DNA of 64,000 nucleotides from Niastella sp. OAS944. GTDB taxonomy: Bacteria; Bacteroidota; Bacteroidia; Chitinophagales; Chitinophagaceae. Made by a program: the position numbers and the translations under genes. Each line of letters begins with the position of its first letter. Within the stretch, counting starts at the first letter, position 1. Location: NCBI GenBank assembly GCA_024809215.1, contig JANUBW010000014.1, forward strand, positions 144,337 to 208,336, given 5' to 3'. Under the pieces are notes generated by a model that was not told where the DNA came from, ran no database searches, and worked only from the letters and a program-made list of their open reading frames with translations. Shown here piece after piece: positions 1 to 9,423 of the stretch.

Positions 1-1375
<1,375 letters not shown>

Positions 1376-1377
1376 CT

Positions 1378-2127
1378 ATGTCTACTGCCGGTAAAAATCT
1401 GAAATACCTTCGCAAACTGCGCGGGTGGACCCAGGAAGAGTTTGCCACCAAATTGCAGATCAAACGTTCACTACTGGGCGCTTATGAAGAAGAGCGGGCA
1501 GAGCCTCGCATTGAAGTACTGGAAACAGTTGGTGAAATGTTTAAGCTCACGCTCGATGAGCTGTTGCTGAAAGATCTGGCAGATACCAAAGGTAACTACC
1601 TCGCCAAACGACGAGCGCAAAAGCTGGCGGCAGGCACTAATGAGATACAATTTGTACCGGTAAAAGCTGCGGCCGGTTATCTGGCCGGCTATGCCGATCC
1701 TGAATTTATTGATGAACTGAACACCTTCACATTGCCTATGCTGGCCCCGGGCCAGTACCGCGCATTTGAGATAGTGGGAGACTCTATGCTGCCCACCCCA
1801 AGCGGTTCAATTATTGTGGGCGAAAAAGTAGATGACATCAACGATGTAAAGAACAACTTTACATATATAGTAGTATCGCGCAATGAAGGCATTGTGTACA
1901 AAAGGGTAATGAAGAACAATCGCTCAAAGAACAAATACACACTTGTAAGCGATAACCCCACTTACCAACCCTACCAGGTAAATGGCGAAGACATAATTGA
2001 AGTATGGAAAGCTGCCATGATATTGGGTAAAGCCAACGCCCAACCACACTGGAATGTAAACCAGCTTGCCAATGTGGTAAATACATTACAGGAACAGGTA
2101 AGCTATTTAAAGAAGAAAATAAATTAG
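1378..2127 (+). CDS. XRE-family repressor with S24 (LexA/CI-like) peptidase domain
   Basis: A 249-aa transcription factor. Residues about 5-62 form a Cro/CI-type helix-turn-helix (KYLRKLRGWTQEEFATKL). Residues about 90-215 form an S24 peptidase fold: GDSMLPT gives the candidate nucleophile Ser136, and VYKRV supplies the candidate general-base Lys175. An Ala-Gly cleavage-like site lies at residues 99-100. The C-terminus (residues about 225-249) is predicted coiled coil. In this family, self-cleavage on a stress signal inactivates the repressor; whether this member cleaves is not shown. It is monocistronic, preceded by a duplicated palindromic operator and followed by a strong hairpin. It could be a stress regulator of the LexA type or a domesticated phage repressor; no other phage genes are nearby. 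Confidence 0.88.
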   Translation: MSTAGKNLKYLRKLRGWTQEEFATKLQIKRSLLGAYEEERAEPRIEVLETVGEMFKLTLDELLLKDLADTKGNYLAKRRAQKLAAGTNEIQFVPVKAAAGYLAGYADPEFIDELNTFTLPMLAPGQYRAFEIVGDSMLPTPSGSIIVGEKVDDINDVKNNFTYIVVSRNEGIVYKRVMKNNRSKNKYTLVSDNPTYQPYQVNGEDIIEVWKAAMILGKANAQPHWNVNQLANVVNTLQEQVSYLKKKIN

Positions 2128-2128
2128 T

Positions 2129-2181
2129 CTTTCAACAACCGGCATACGCCTAATTAATAGGCGTATGCCGGTTGTTGAAAG
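2129..2181 (+). terminator. Long perfect hairpin after the repressor
   Basis: The arms 2129-2151 and 2159-2181 are perfect 23-bp reverse complements with a 7-nt AT-only loop. It begins two bases after the stop codon. It is much longer than a usual intrinsic terminator and has no long T-run after it, so it may act mainly as an RNA-stabilising or bidirectional structure. Confidence 0.75.
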
Positions 2182-2579
2182 GGACTTTCACGAGACGCTA
2201 ATCCCAGATTGATCCCGGTCACATTCAATCTGAGCCATGCTTAATGGCTATCTGCCCAGCCAGTCTTCGCTTTGCAGTAATAACTTCTCCCCGATTGTTG
2301 GTACAATAAAACCCTCACAGGCAACTATTTCCTTGCCAAATTTGCCACGACTTCTTATCTTGGGAAATAATTCAAGGGCTGTCTACGCGCGACCAGACAT
2401 TCCCGCCAGTAATTTGCCATACATATTCTTTCCCTTTAAAATGGTTAGCAAAAAAAGGTATGTTAATCCGCCTGCGCGTAAAATTCAATGAAACATTAGA
2501 ATGACTACCAATCACCAGGCGAGTGATGATGTTAGTGTATGTATTTTTTTATGACTCTGGTTCAAAATCTAAATTCGGC
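2182..2579. other. Intergenic stretch without a recognisable gene
   Basis: About 400 bases between the repressor and the DUF5916 gene. An 84-codon frame at 2237-2491 has no recognisable features and is probably chance. A small hairpin with 8-bp arms CAGATTGA/TCAATCTG lies at 2205-2232. Nothing else is supported. Confidence 0.5.
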
Positions 2580-2587
2580 TATTTTTG
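2580..2587 (+). promoter_or_regulatory. Bacteroidota -7 promoter element
   Basis: TATTTTTG at 2580-2587 matches the Bacteroidota -7 consensus TANNTTTG and lies 18 bp before the ATG at 2606. A clear -33 TTTG at the ideal distance is not visible. Confidence 0.45.
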
Positions 2588-2605
2588 CCCCCCTTAAAAT
2601 AACCT

Positions 2606-5113
2606 ATGCTTAAAAGGCTGGTTGTTATATTACCACTAATTGCCTATGCCGGGCTTTATGCTCAGCCCAAACGAACGCAGGCCATACAGGTTGCCCAGGC
2701 GCCCCGCATTGATGGCAGCCTCGATGATGCCGCCTGGCAACAGGCACCCATAGCTTTCGACTTTGTTACCAATACACCCGTGTTTGGCGACCCCGCATCA
2801 GTAAAAACTGCTGTAAAGGTTGTGTATGATAATAACGCCATTTACATTGGCGCATACTTATACGATGACCCTGCTGAAATACGGCAACAATACACAACCC
2901 GCGATAATCAGCAACGGGCGAACGTTGACTTCTTCTCTGTTTTCTTAGATACATATAAAGACCGGCAAAATGCTTTTCAGTTTTTGGTAACCGCCCGTAA
3001 TGTTCAAACAGATGCACGGGTAAGCGCCAGTTACTCTGGTGAAGATGGAGCTTATGGCGATGTAACCTGGGATGCGGTGTGGAATAGTAAAGTAGGAATG
3101 CGCACCGATGGCTGGATAGTTGAAATGCGTATACCGCTTTTTTCAATTCGCTTCTCGCGCAAAACCGAAAACGACTGGGGCATACAGTTCATGCGTTTTA
3201 GCCGCCGGTTTAATGAAACCTCTTTCTGGAATTCTGTTAACCCGGCCGTAAATGGCTTTGCCAACCAGTTTGGCAATATTTCAGGCCTTAATAACCTGGT
3301 GCCGCCCTTACGCCTTAGCTTTTCGCCCTACGTAAGCGGAGGCTATCGCCAAACACCACACATTAACAGTACCCAGCAATATGAAACATTGAAAAGTGGT
3401 GGTATGGATGTTAAATTTGGTATTAACGAAAGCTTTACCCTCGACGCCACCTTAATACCCGATTTTGGCCAGGTGATCTCGGATAATGTAGTGAACAACC
3501 TAAGCCCGTTTGAAATAAGGTTTCGCGAAAACCGCCCCTTCTTCACCGAAGGCACAGAACTGTTCAATAAAGCCGGCATCTTTTATTCGCGCCGTATTGG
3601 TAAAATGCCCGACTACTATGACTCAATACAGGACAAAATAACTTCAGGGGAATTAGATGGTTATCAATTACTGAAGAACCCATCGGTAACCCGGTTATAT
3701 AATGCCGTTAAGTTTTCGGGGCGAACAGGCAATAAACTGGGTATTGGTATCTTTAACGCCGTTACCGAAAATGTCAAAGCCAAACTACGTAACCGCTACA
3801 CAGGCAAAGATTCAACAGTAACAACCGAGCCCCTTACCAACTACAATATTATTGTGCTGGACCAGGCATTAAAGAACCGTTCGTATATAACCCTTACCAA
3901 TACCAATGTGCTGCGCAACGGTTATGAACGCGATGCCAATGTTACAGCTGTAGATGTGGCATTGTACGATAAAGCCAACCGGTTTGGACTGATGATAAAA
4001 CCCCGGTATAGTGTGGTATACGAAGGCCTGGGCCGCTATGATGGGTTTGCCAATTTTTTTGAAGCAGGAAAAGTAAGCGGCAAACTACAGTATTCCTTTA
4101 CTAATGAATTACGCTCGGCGCAATATGATCCCAACGATCTGGGCTTTCAGTTATCACCAAACGCTTTTTCAAATACGGCGGCAGTAAGTTATAATATTTA
4201 CCAGGCCAACCGGTGTTTTTTAAACCAGGTGTATAAAGTCGCGTACAGGCAGGATTACCTGTTTAAACCATTTACCTGGCAAAAAACAAATATTGAAGCC
4301 TCCGCTTCGTGGTTATTAAAAAACTTTTGGAGCCTTTCACTAAGCGCCGATGTTGCCCCACGGTGGTTCAACGATTTCTTTGAAATGCAAACACCATCGA
4401 GTTTGTTCGAAACCCCACGGCAACCATTAAAACGCTCGTCTTACTACAGTCTGTTTATCGATGGCAGTACCGATAACCGCAACCCCCTGATCGTAAGCTG
4501 GCTTATAGGTGGTGCCGAAGGGCCGTTGCCCAACGATCCGTTCTATGCACTTCAGGGCGCTGTTCGCTACCGGTTCAGCGACCGGCTGATGCTTGAACTG
4601 AGTTACAGACGCCAATATGATAATGGCCAGTTTGGCTATGCGTTCGTTCGCGATCCGGTTACCAAATCGCCTATACTGGCCCGGCGCAAATATGCCGATG
4701 TAACAACGGTTTTTAGTGGTGTGTACAATTTCACTTCGCGTATGAACCTTACCTTCAGGGCCCGCCACTTTTGGAACAACCTGTTTAACACCAACCTGTA
4801 TAATATTCAAACCGATGGCTCCTGGACGGAAAGAACAGATCTGCTGCCTCCCAAATACAATATAAATTACAATGCCTTTAATTTAGATGTGTTTTATACC
4901 TGGGATTTTCGGTTAGGCAGCCGGTTAATTCTTGGCTGGAAGAACTGGCTGGGCAAAGACTATGAAACTGCCATCAATGGCATTGTATACAGCTTCTATT
5001 TAACCAATATTCACCGAATGTTCAGCATGCCGCATGGCAATGAGTTTACTATTAGGTTTATTTATTTCTTAAATTATCAGCAGCTCGGTATAAGAATGAA
5101 GAATAAAAAGTGA
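2606..5113 (+). CDS. DUF5916 outer-membrane protein with CBM9-like domain
   Basis: An 835-aa protein with an N-terminal signal peptide (cleavage near residue 20, after LYAQ). Residues about 25-210 resemble a family-9 carbohydrate-binding-like module (APRIDGSLDDAAWQQA start, then NAFQFLVTARNVQTD). The rest matches DUF5916, including the segment FRENRPFFTEGTELFN, and is rich in alternating aromatic/polar strands ending in an aromatic-rich tail, as expected of an outer-membrane beta-barrel. Proteins of this family are common in Bacteroidota; the substrate is not known, although the module suggests sugar or peptide binding at the surface. It is monocistronic, with a -7 promoter element just upstream. 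The family call is firm and the function open. Confidence 0.88.
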   Translation: MLKRLVVILPLIAYAGLYAQPKRTQAIQVAQAPRIDGSLDDAAWQQAPIAFDFVTNTPVFGDPASVKTAVKVVYDNNAIYIGAYLYDDPAEIRQQYTTRDNQQRANVDFFSVFLDTYKDRQNAFQFLVTARNVQTDARVSASYSGEDGAYGDVTWDAVWNSKVGMRTDGWIVEMRIPLFSIRFSRKTENDWGIQFMRFSRRFNETSFWNSVNPAVNGFANQFGNISGLNNLVPPLRLSFSPYVSGGYRQTPHINSTQQYETLKSGGMDVKFGINESFTLDATLIPDFGQVISDNVVNNLSPFEIRFRENRPFFTEGTELFNKAGIFYSRRIGKMPDYYDSIQDKITSGELDGYQLLKNPSVTRLYNAVKFSGRTGNKLGIGIFNAVTENVKAKLRNRYTGKDSTVTTEPLTNYNIIVLDQALKNRSYITLTNTNVLRNGYERDANVTAVDVALYDKANRFGLMIKPRYSVVYEGLGRYDGFANFFEAGKVSGKLQYSFTNELRSAQYDPNDLGFQLSPNAFSNTAAVSYNIYQANRCFLNQVYKVAYRQDYLFKPFTWQKTNIEASASWLLKNFWSLSLSADVAPRWFNDFFEMQTPSSLFETPRQPLKRSSYYSLFIDGSTDNRNPLIVSWLIGGAEGPLPNDPFYALQGAVRYRFSDRLMLELSYRRQYDNGQFGYAFVRDPVTKSPILARRKYADVTTVFSGVYNFTSRMNLTFRARHFWNNLFNTNLYNIQTDGSWTERTDLLPPKYNINYNAFNLDVFYTWDFRLGSRLILGWKNWLGKDYETAINGIVYSFYLTNIHRMFSMPHGNEFTIRFIYFLNYQQLGIRMKNKK

Positions 5114-5162
5114 GTATAGGGGTCGGCACTCGTTATTAATTGTTGGGGGGAATTTTCCCTAT

Positions 5163-5292
5163 GACCTTATAGAGACCTTACAGCGACCTTATAGCGACCT
5201 TATAGCGATGTTATAGCGACCTTATAGCGATTCAACCAGCTGGCAGCACCATGGCAACTCCATGGTTACTCCATAGCAACTCCCTTGCAGTA
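5163..5292. repeat. Two adjacent 11-bp tandem repeat blocks
   Basis: Block one (5163-5230) repeats GCGACCTTATA with a period of 11 about six times, with small changes (GAGACCTTACA, GCGATGTTATA). Block two (5249-5292) repeats a different 11-mer: CCATGGCAACT, CCATGGTTACT, CCATAGCAACT, CCCTTGCAGTA. Both lie between the convergent DUF5916 and deacetylase genes. The shared 11-bp period is not a multiple of three, so coding is unlikely. No function is known. Confidence 0.85.
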
Positions 5293-5305
5293 TCTATGTA
5301 ACAAC

Positions 5306-6229
5306 TCACCAACTAAAAATGTCCTTAGCCGCCCTAAACGTATTGCAATGCGCTTCAACAATTGTTTTAATATCTGGTGAATAACCTCCGCCCATGGCTA
5401 CCACACAGGGAATTCGTTTTGCTTTCAACTGAGCGAGCACCATTTCATCGCGCTGTTTGCAGCCCGCTATACTCACGTTCAGTTTACCGAATTTATCGGT
5501 CGATAAAATATCTACCCCCGATAAATAAAATGCAAAATCTGGTTGCAGCTGATCGAGCAAAGTATGTAGGGTATTTTGAAGCAGACTTAAATAAAGTTTA
5601 TCATCAGTACCATCATTGAGACCAATATCAAGGTCACTTTTTTCCTTATGGAACGGATAGTTATGTGCCCCATGCATACTAAAGGTAAACACCCGCGGTT
5701 CTTTTTCAAACAAACTGGCCGTGCCATTTCCCTGATGAACATCGAGGTCAATTATGATGATCTTATGTGCAAGGCCTTTTTTAAGTAAGTAGTTAGCCGC
5801 TACACCAAAATCGTTCAACAAACAAAACCCTTCTCCTCTATTGGCAAAAGCATGATGTGTACCACCGGCTACATTAAGGGCAACTCCATGCTCCATTGCA
5901 AAATGACAGCAATCGATGGTACCCTGGGTTATCACAAACTCCCGGCGGGTAAGCTGGGGCGATTGCGGAAACCCAATATGCCGTTGTTCACGTGCCGATA
6001 ATGTTTGCTGATGCAATCGTTGAACATATTCCTTATCGTGCGTCCACAACACCACTTCATCGGCACAGGCAGACGGTGTAAATAAATTGTTTGGGGTAAT
6101 GGTTCCTTCGTATAATAATTGCTCGGGGATCAATTCGTATTTAAGCATGGGAAACCGGTGCCCTTCGGGCAACGGGTGCGCATAAATAGGATCAAATGCT
6201 ATTTTCAATAAAGGCGGCGTTGGGTTCAT
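5306..6229 (-). CDS. Histone-deacetylase-family amidohydrolase (AcuC/HdaH-like)
   Basis: A 307-aa cytosolic zinc hydrolase of the arginase/deacetylase fold; the family removes acetyl groups from lysines, polyamines or acetoin-pathway enzymes. The paired catalytic histidines are in GGTHHAF (His125, His126). The zinc ligands are Asp163 and His165 in DLDVHQGNG and Asp240 in SGVD. The transition-state tyrosine is Tyr283 in GGGYS. Length is normal for a bacterial member. Its ATG overlaps the stop of pdeM by 4 bp (ATGA), so the two are translationally coupled. The true substrate cannot be read from sequence. Confidence 0.92.
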   Translation of the reverse strand: MNPTPPLLKIAFDPIYAHPLPEGHRFPMLKYELIPEQLLYEGTITPNNLFTPSACADEVVLWTHDKEYVQRLHQQTLSAREQRHIGFPQSPQLTRREFVITQGTIDCCHFAMEHGVALNVAGGTHHAFANRGEGFCLLNDFGVAANYLLKKGLAHKIIIIDLDVHQGNGTASLFEKEPRVFTFSMHGAHNYPFHKEKSDLDIGLNDGTDDKLYLSLLQNTLHTLLDQLQPDFAFYLSGVDILSTDKFGKLNVSIAGCKQRDEMVLAQLKAKRIPCVVAMGGGYSPDIKTIVEAHCNTFRAAKDIFSW

Positions 6230-6882
6230 TGTAACTGTACAATATGATCGTTCACTATAGCAAATACATTTTCCTCATAATCGGGTTGCACCAGGGCAAT
6301 GCCGGTAAAACGGCTAAATGCAGGCAACACACAAAAGTCTTTCGCAAAATAAAAACAGGGAAAGCTCAACGATTGTTTAGCCGCGCCCCTGATACGAACA
6401 CCGGGATGAATATGGCCCGAAAAAAAATATTCTCTTCTGCGGGGCGCCACATCATCGAGGTCGTGCCTGAACCTGAACTCACCTATATGCAATTCTTCAT
6501 CGGCCACATGAATAGCACATTGGCGGTACCAGTTTTCGTGAAGAATGTCGTGGTTACCCTTCACCAAATGTATGGGCAGGCCCGAAAAATCTTCGCGCCA
6601 ACGCTGAAAAAGCTCCAGTTCTTTATTTTGATGACTATGAAACAGATCGCCCACCACTATCAATTGTTGTGGTTGAAAATATTGTATTAAATGTACCAGC
6701 CGTTGCAGATCTTCTTTATATACAGCTTGGGGCACAGCAATGCCCGATTTACGGAAGTGCCCGGTTTTGCCAAAGTGCAGGTCCGAAACGATCAATGCTT
6801 TCTCTTCTTCCCAAAAAACACACCTGTGAGCCGACAACCAAAGTTGTTGCCGTAATAATTTATATGAAACCGGCGCCTGCAT
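6226..6882 (-). CDS. pdeM: Ligase-associated metallophosphoesterase PdeM
   Basis: A 218-aa calcineurin-like phosphoesterase of the PdeM type, a family linked to DNA-end processing together with an ATP-dependent ligase, an Lhr-like helicase and an exonuclease. The metal-binding motifs are all present in order: DLHFGK (residues 34-39), GDLFHS (78-83), GNHD (109-112) and GHIHPG near residue 155. No ligase or helicase gene lies beside it; its only operon partner is the deacetylase gene, joined by an ATGA overlap. The family assignment is good; the DNA-repair role comes from family knowledge, not from this context. Confidence 0.85.
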   Translation of the reverse strand: MQAPVSYKLLRQQLWLSAHRCVFWEEEKALIVSDLHFGKTGHFRKSGIAVPQAVYKEDLQRLVHLIQYFQPQQLIVVGDLFHSHQNKELELFQRWREDFSGLPIHLVKGNHDILHENWYRQCAIHVADEELHIGEFRFRHDLDDVAPRRREYFFSGHIHPGVRIRGAAKQSLSFPCFYFAKDFCVLPAFSRFTGIALVQPDYEENVFAIVNDHIVQLQ

Positions 6883-6925
6883 ACTCTTCTAAAAAATTAA
6901 ATATATAATGCAAATCCAATATTAG

Positions 6926-6961
6926 TGTGAAAAACAACAGTACGTATTGTGCTTTTTCACA
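6926..6961. other. Hairpin/palindrome in a divergent promoter region
   Basis: The arms TGTGAAAA (6926-6933) and TTTTCACA (6954-6961) are perfect reverse complements; an inner ACAA/TTGT pair lies around the palindrome TACGTA. It lies between pdeM (minus) and the histidine-kinase region (plus), so it could be an operator or a terminator-like element. Confidence 0.4.
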
Positions 6962-7012
6962 TTTCTTAATTTAAAAATCAGCTTAGTTTAAGGGCCGCAA
7001 TTTACTTTATTA

Positions 7013-7138
7013 ATGGCCCTCATCAAGCTGAATATTGACAACCTGCTTACTGAATTTGATAAGTCATTCTATTCCATGCCGCTAACGATCGCTCAATCCT
7101 ATCGTAAAATCAGTAGTTGTACGGTAGAATATGTGTGA
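7013..7138 (+). CDS. Possible 41-aa small protein
   Basis: An ATG at 7013 opens a 41-codon frame ending in TGA at 7136-7138 (MALIKLNIDNLLTEFDK start). It has no signal peptide or transmembrane segment and no motif I recognise. It lies 50 bp before the kinase gene. Codon use is not obviously random, but the length allows a chance frame. Confidence 0.22.
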   Translation: MALIKLNIDNLLTEFDKSFYSMPLTIAQSYRKISSCTVEYV

Positions 7139-7188
7139 GTCATTAATTTTCTTTGTTACAAACATGTAATTAACCAAGCCAGCAGCAT

Positions 7189-7977
7189 ATGCCCGGGGAG
7201 AAACATAACATTATTATATTTATCATTATAACCAGCCTGTTTATTCTCATCCTCATCTTTTTTATTGTATTCATTTTATTCCTGTATCAACGCCGGCATA
7301 TCTCTTATCAAAAAGGACTTGAAGTGCTGAAATCTGATTTCGAAAAAACCTTACTTACTACCCAGCTCGAAATACAGGAACAAACCTTTCAAAGCATCTC
7401 GCGCGAAATACACGACAACATCGGGCTTTCACTTACGCTTGCCAAACTGAACCTGAATACCATTGACTGGAACAATACAGCCCACTCACAAGAAAAAGTA
7501 GTTGGGTCAATAAATTTTATTTCACGGGCAATTGAAGATCTGAGTTATATTTCCAAGGCATTGCATACGGGCTTTATTGAAGAGAATGGATTACTGAAAG
7601 CGCTTGAACTGGAAATAAATAAAATTCAAAAACTGGGTATATACAATATACGGTACGATGTTACCGGCTCGCCGGTGTATATGAAAACCCAAAAAGAACT
7701 GGTAATATTCAGGATCATACAGGAAGTATTGAACAACTGTATAAAACATGCCGAAGCAACCGCAATTACGTTGTTGTTGCATTATCAAAGCAACCAGGTT
7801 GAAATTGAATTGAGTGATGATGGCGTGGGCTTCTCGCGCAGGCCTACTGATGGCCAGGGCGGCAAGGGCACAGGATTAATGAACATTGTTAAACGGGCTG
7901 CATATATCGATGGCAGCTGTCAGATAAACAGTTTTCCGGGTAAAGGCACTACGGTACTATTGAAAATACCTTATTAA
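7189..7977 (+). CDS. Sensor histidine kinase, HisKA_3/NarX type
   Basis: A 262-aa kinase with one N-terminal membrane helix (residues about 8-33), a linker coiled coil, and no sizeable sensory domain. The HisKA_3 H-box SREIHDNIG gives the phospho-acceptor His75. The ATPase domain has an N-box (QEVLNNCIKHAEA), G1 (DDGVGF) and G2 (GKGTGLMNI). With almost no periplasmic part, it probably senses through the membrane or a partner protein. The response regulator gene follows after 41 bp in the same direction, and the two form a two-component pair. The signal is unknown. Confidence 0.9.
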   Translation: MPGEKHNIIIFIIITSLFILILIFFIVFILFLYQRRHISYQKGLEVLKSDFEKTLLTTQLEIQEQTFQSISREIHDNIGLSLTLAKLNLNTIDWNNTAHSQEKVVGSINFISRAIEDLSYISKALHTGFIEENGLLKALELEINKIQKLGIYNIRYDVTGSPVYMKTQKELVIFRIIQEVLNNCIKHAEATAITLLLHYQSNQVEIELSDDGVGFSRRPTDGQGGKGTGLMNIVKRAAYIDGSCQINSFPGKGTTVLLKIPY

Positions 7978-8018
7978 TAAGAGCACAATTTTAAAGCGAC
8001 TTTGACCGATATATTATT

Positions 8019-8681
8019 ATGATCAATCAGGATTCTCCCATACAGGTAGCATTGGCCGATGACCATATTCTTTTACGCGATGCCCTGGCATCATTAATAA
8101 ACACGTTCGATAATTGCAAGGTGATCTTTACTGCATCGAACGGACAGGAAACGCTTACCAAGATCAAAAGCAATCAAATACCCGATGTACTTATACTCGA
8201 TCTCAATATGCCCCTGCTCGATGGTCACGATACTTCAGTTTGGTTAACAAAGCATTACCCCAACATACATGTATTGATGCTCACTATGTACGATACCGAC
8301 CTTACACTCATCAGGCTATTACAGGCAGGCGTACGGGGCTTTCTGAAAAAAGATGTTCACCCCGATGAATTAAAATTCGCCATCAGGTCGGTTATGGAAT
8401 CGGGTTACTACTACTCACATAATGTTACCGGCAAATTGGTAAACCTGTTCCGTAATACGCTGGAAGATCTTTCGCAAAAAAAGAACCTGTTGAATACGCA
8501 GGAACTGCAATTTCTGAAACTAAGTTGTTCAGAGTTGACGTATAAAGAAATAGCTGTTGAAATGCAGCTTAGCCCACGGGCGGTTGATGCATTGCGCGAT
8601 CAGTTATTCAATCGTTTAGATGTAAAAAGCAGGGTAGGATTGGCCATGTATGCCATACGGCATGGGCTGGTGAGCTTTTAA
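8019..8681 (+). CDS. NarL/LuxR-family response regulator (partner of upstream kinase)
   Basis: A 220-aa regulator. The receiver domain (residues 8-125) has the acidic pair Asp14-Asp15, phospho-acceptor Asp61 in LDLNMP, and a Lys in FLKKDV. The C-terminal HTH (about 150-215) is LuxR-type (LTYKEIAVEMQLSPRAVDALR). It sits 41 bp after the kinase gene on the same strand, so phosphotransfer between them is likely. It is convergent with a second regulator gene at 8764. Targets are unknown. Confidence 0.92.
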   Translation: MINQDSPIQVALADDHILLRDALASLINTFDNCKVIFTASNGQETLTKIKSNQIPDVLILDLNMPLLDGHDTSVWLTKHYPNIHVLMLTMYDTDLTLIRLLQAGVRGFLKKDVHPDELKFAIRSVMESGYYYSHNVTGKLVNLFRNTLEDLSQKKNLLNTQELQFLKLSCSELTYKEIAVEMQLSPRAVDALRDQLFNRLDVKSRVGLAMYAIRHGLVSF

Positions 8682-8682
8682 A

Positions 8683-8763
8683 TATTGAATATCCAATATT
8701 AAATGATGAATGTAGAAGGGGATTTTACTTCAACATTGGAAATTCAACATTCAGTATTCATTA
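8683..8763. repeat. Degenerate inverted word repeat between convergent regulators
   Basis: The gap carries words such as TATTGAATATCCAATATT, AATGATGAATG and, on the far side, CAACATTGGAAATTCAACATT and ATTCATTATTAA, which partly read as reverse complements of the first set. It could fold as an imperfect stem-loop and act as a bidirectional terminator for the two convergent genes. Confidence 0.45.
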
Positions 8764-9423
8764 TTAATCAATGAGTTTATTGCGCATGCCGTACATAATA
8801 AGACCGGCAATGGTTTTGGCGCCCACTTTTGATTTCATATTCTGGCGAATGGTTTCAATAGTGCGGGGGCTGAGGAACACTTCTTTTGAAATTTCCTCGG
8901 TGGTTTTATCTGCAGCCAGCAGCTTTAGTATGCGAATTTCTTTTTCGGAGAATTTTATGGGATTGGGGTAAAACTGCCGTACCTGTTTCTTGGTTTGCAG
9001 TTTCGATAGTACAGCTTTATTAACAAGATCATTAAAGTAAAAGTCATCATTCATGCAGGTAAGTATAGCCTGATATATCTCTTCAGGGTCAGAGGTTTTG
9101 GTGAGGTAAGCATTGGCGCCCATTTCCATCATCTTGGTGATCATTTCCTGTTCATCGTACATAGTAAGTACAACGATCTTTACATCACTGTATTCCTTAC
9201 GCAGTATACCAATAGCGTTCACCCCATCTACTTCGGGCATACGAATATCCATCAACAAAACATCAGGTTTTTTGATCTGCATCTTATGCATCAGATCTTT
9301 ACCGTCTTCGGCTTCCCAAAGGATCTTCAGGTACTCTTTACCTTTCAAAGCCATCTTAATGCCGTCGCGAAATATCTTATGATCGTCGGCAAGTGCTACT
9401 TTAATAACCAGTTCAGTGCTCAT
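8764..9423 (-). CDS. NarL/LuxR-family response regulator, no adjacent kinase on its strand
   Basis: A 219-aa regulator with a receiver domain (Asp13-Asp14, phospho-acceptor Asp59 in LMDIRMP, Lys in YLTKTSD) and a C-terminal LuxR-type HTH (TTEEISKEVFLSPRTIETIR). It closely resembles the regulator at 12461 in layout and length. It stands alone on the minus strand, convergent with the regulator at 8019; no kinase is immediately beside it. It may be driven by one of the two kinases in this island or by one elsewhere. Confidence 0.9.
   Translation of the reverse strand: MSTELVIKVALADDHKIFRDGIKMALKGKEYLKILWEAEDGKDLMHKMQIKKPDVLLMDIRMPEVDGVNAIGILRKEYSDVKIVVLTMYDEQEMITKMMEMGANAYLTKTSDPEEIYQAILTCMNDDFYFNDLVNKAVLSKLQTKKQVRQFYPNPIKFSEKEIRILKLLAADKTTEEISKEVFLSPRTIETIRQNMKSKVGAKTIAGLIMYGMRNKLID

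Noticed and set aside
2237-2491. 84-aa coding sequence
   Set aside because: No motif, signal or helix pattern and composition unlike the neighbouring genes.
6926-6961. Transfer RNA or other structured RNA gene
   Set aside because: The palindrome is short and AT-rich and lacks the arms of a tRNA.
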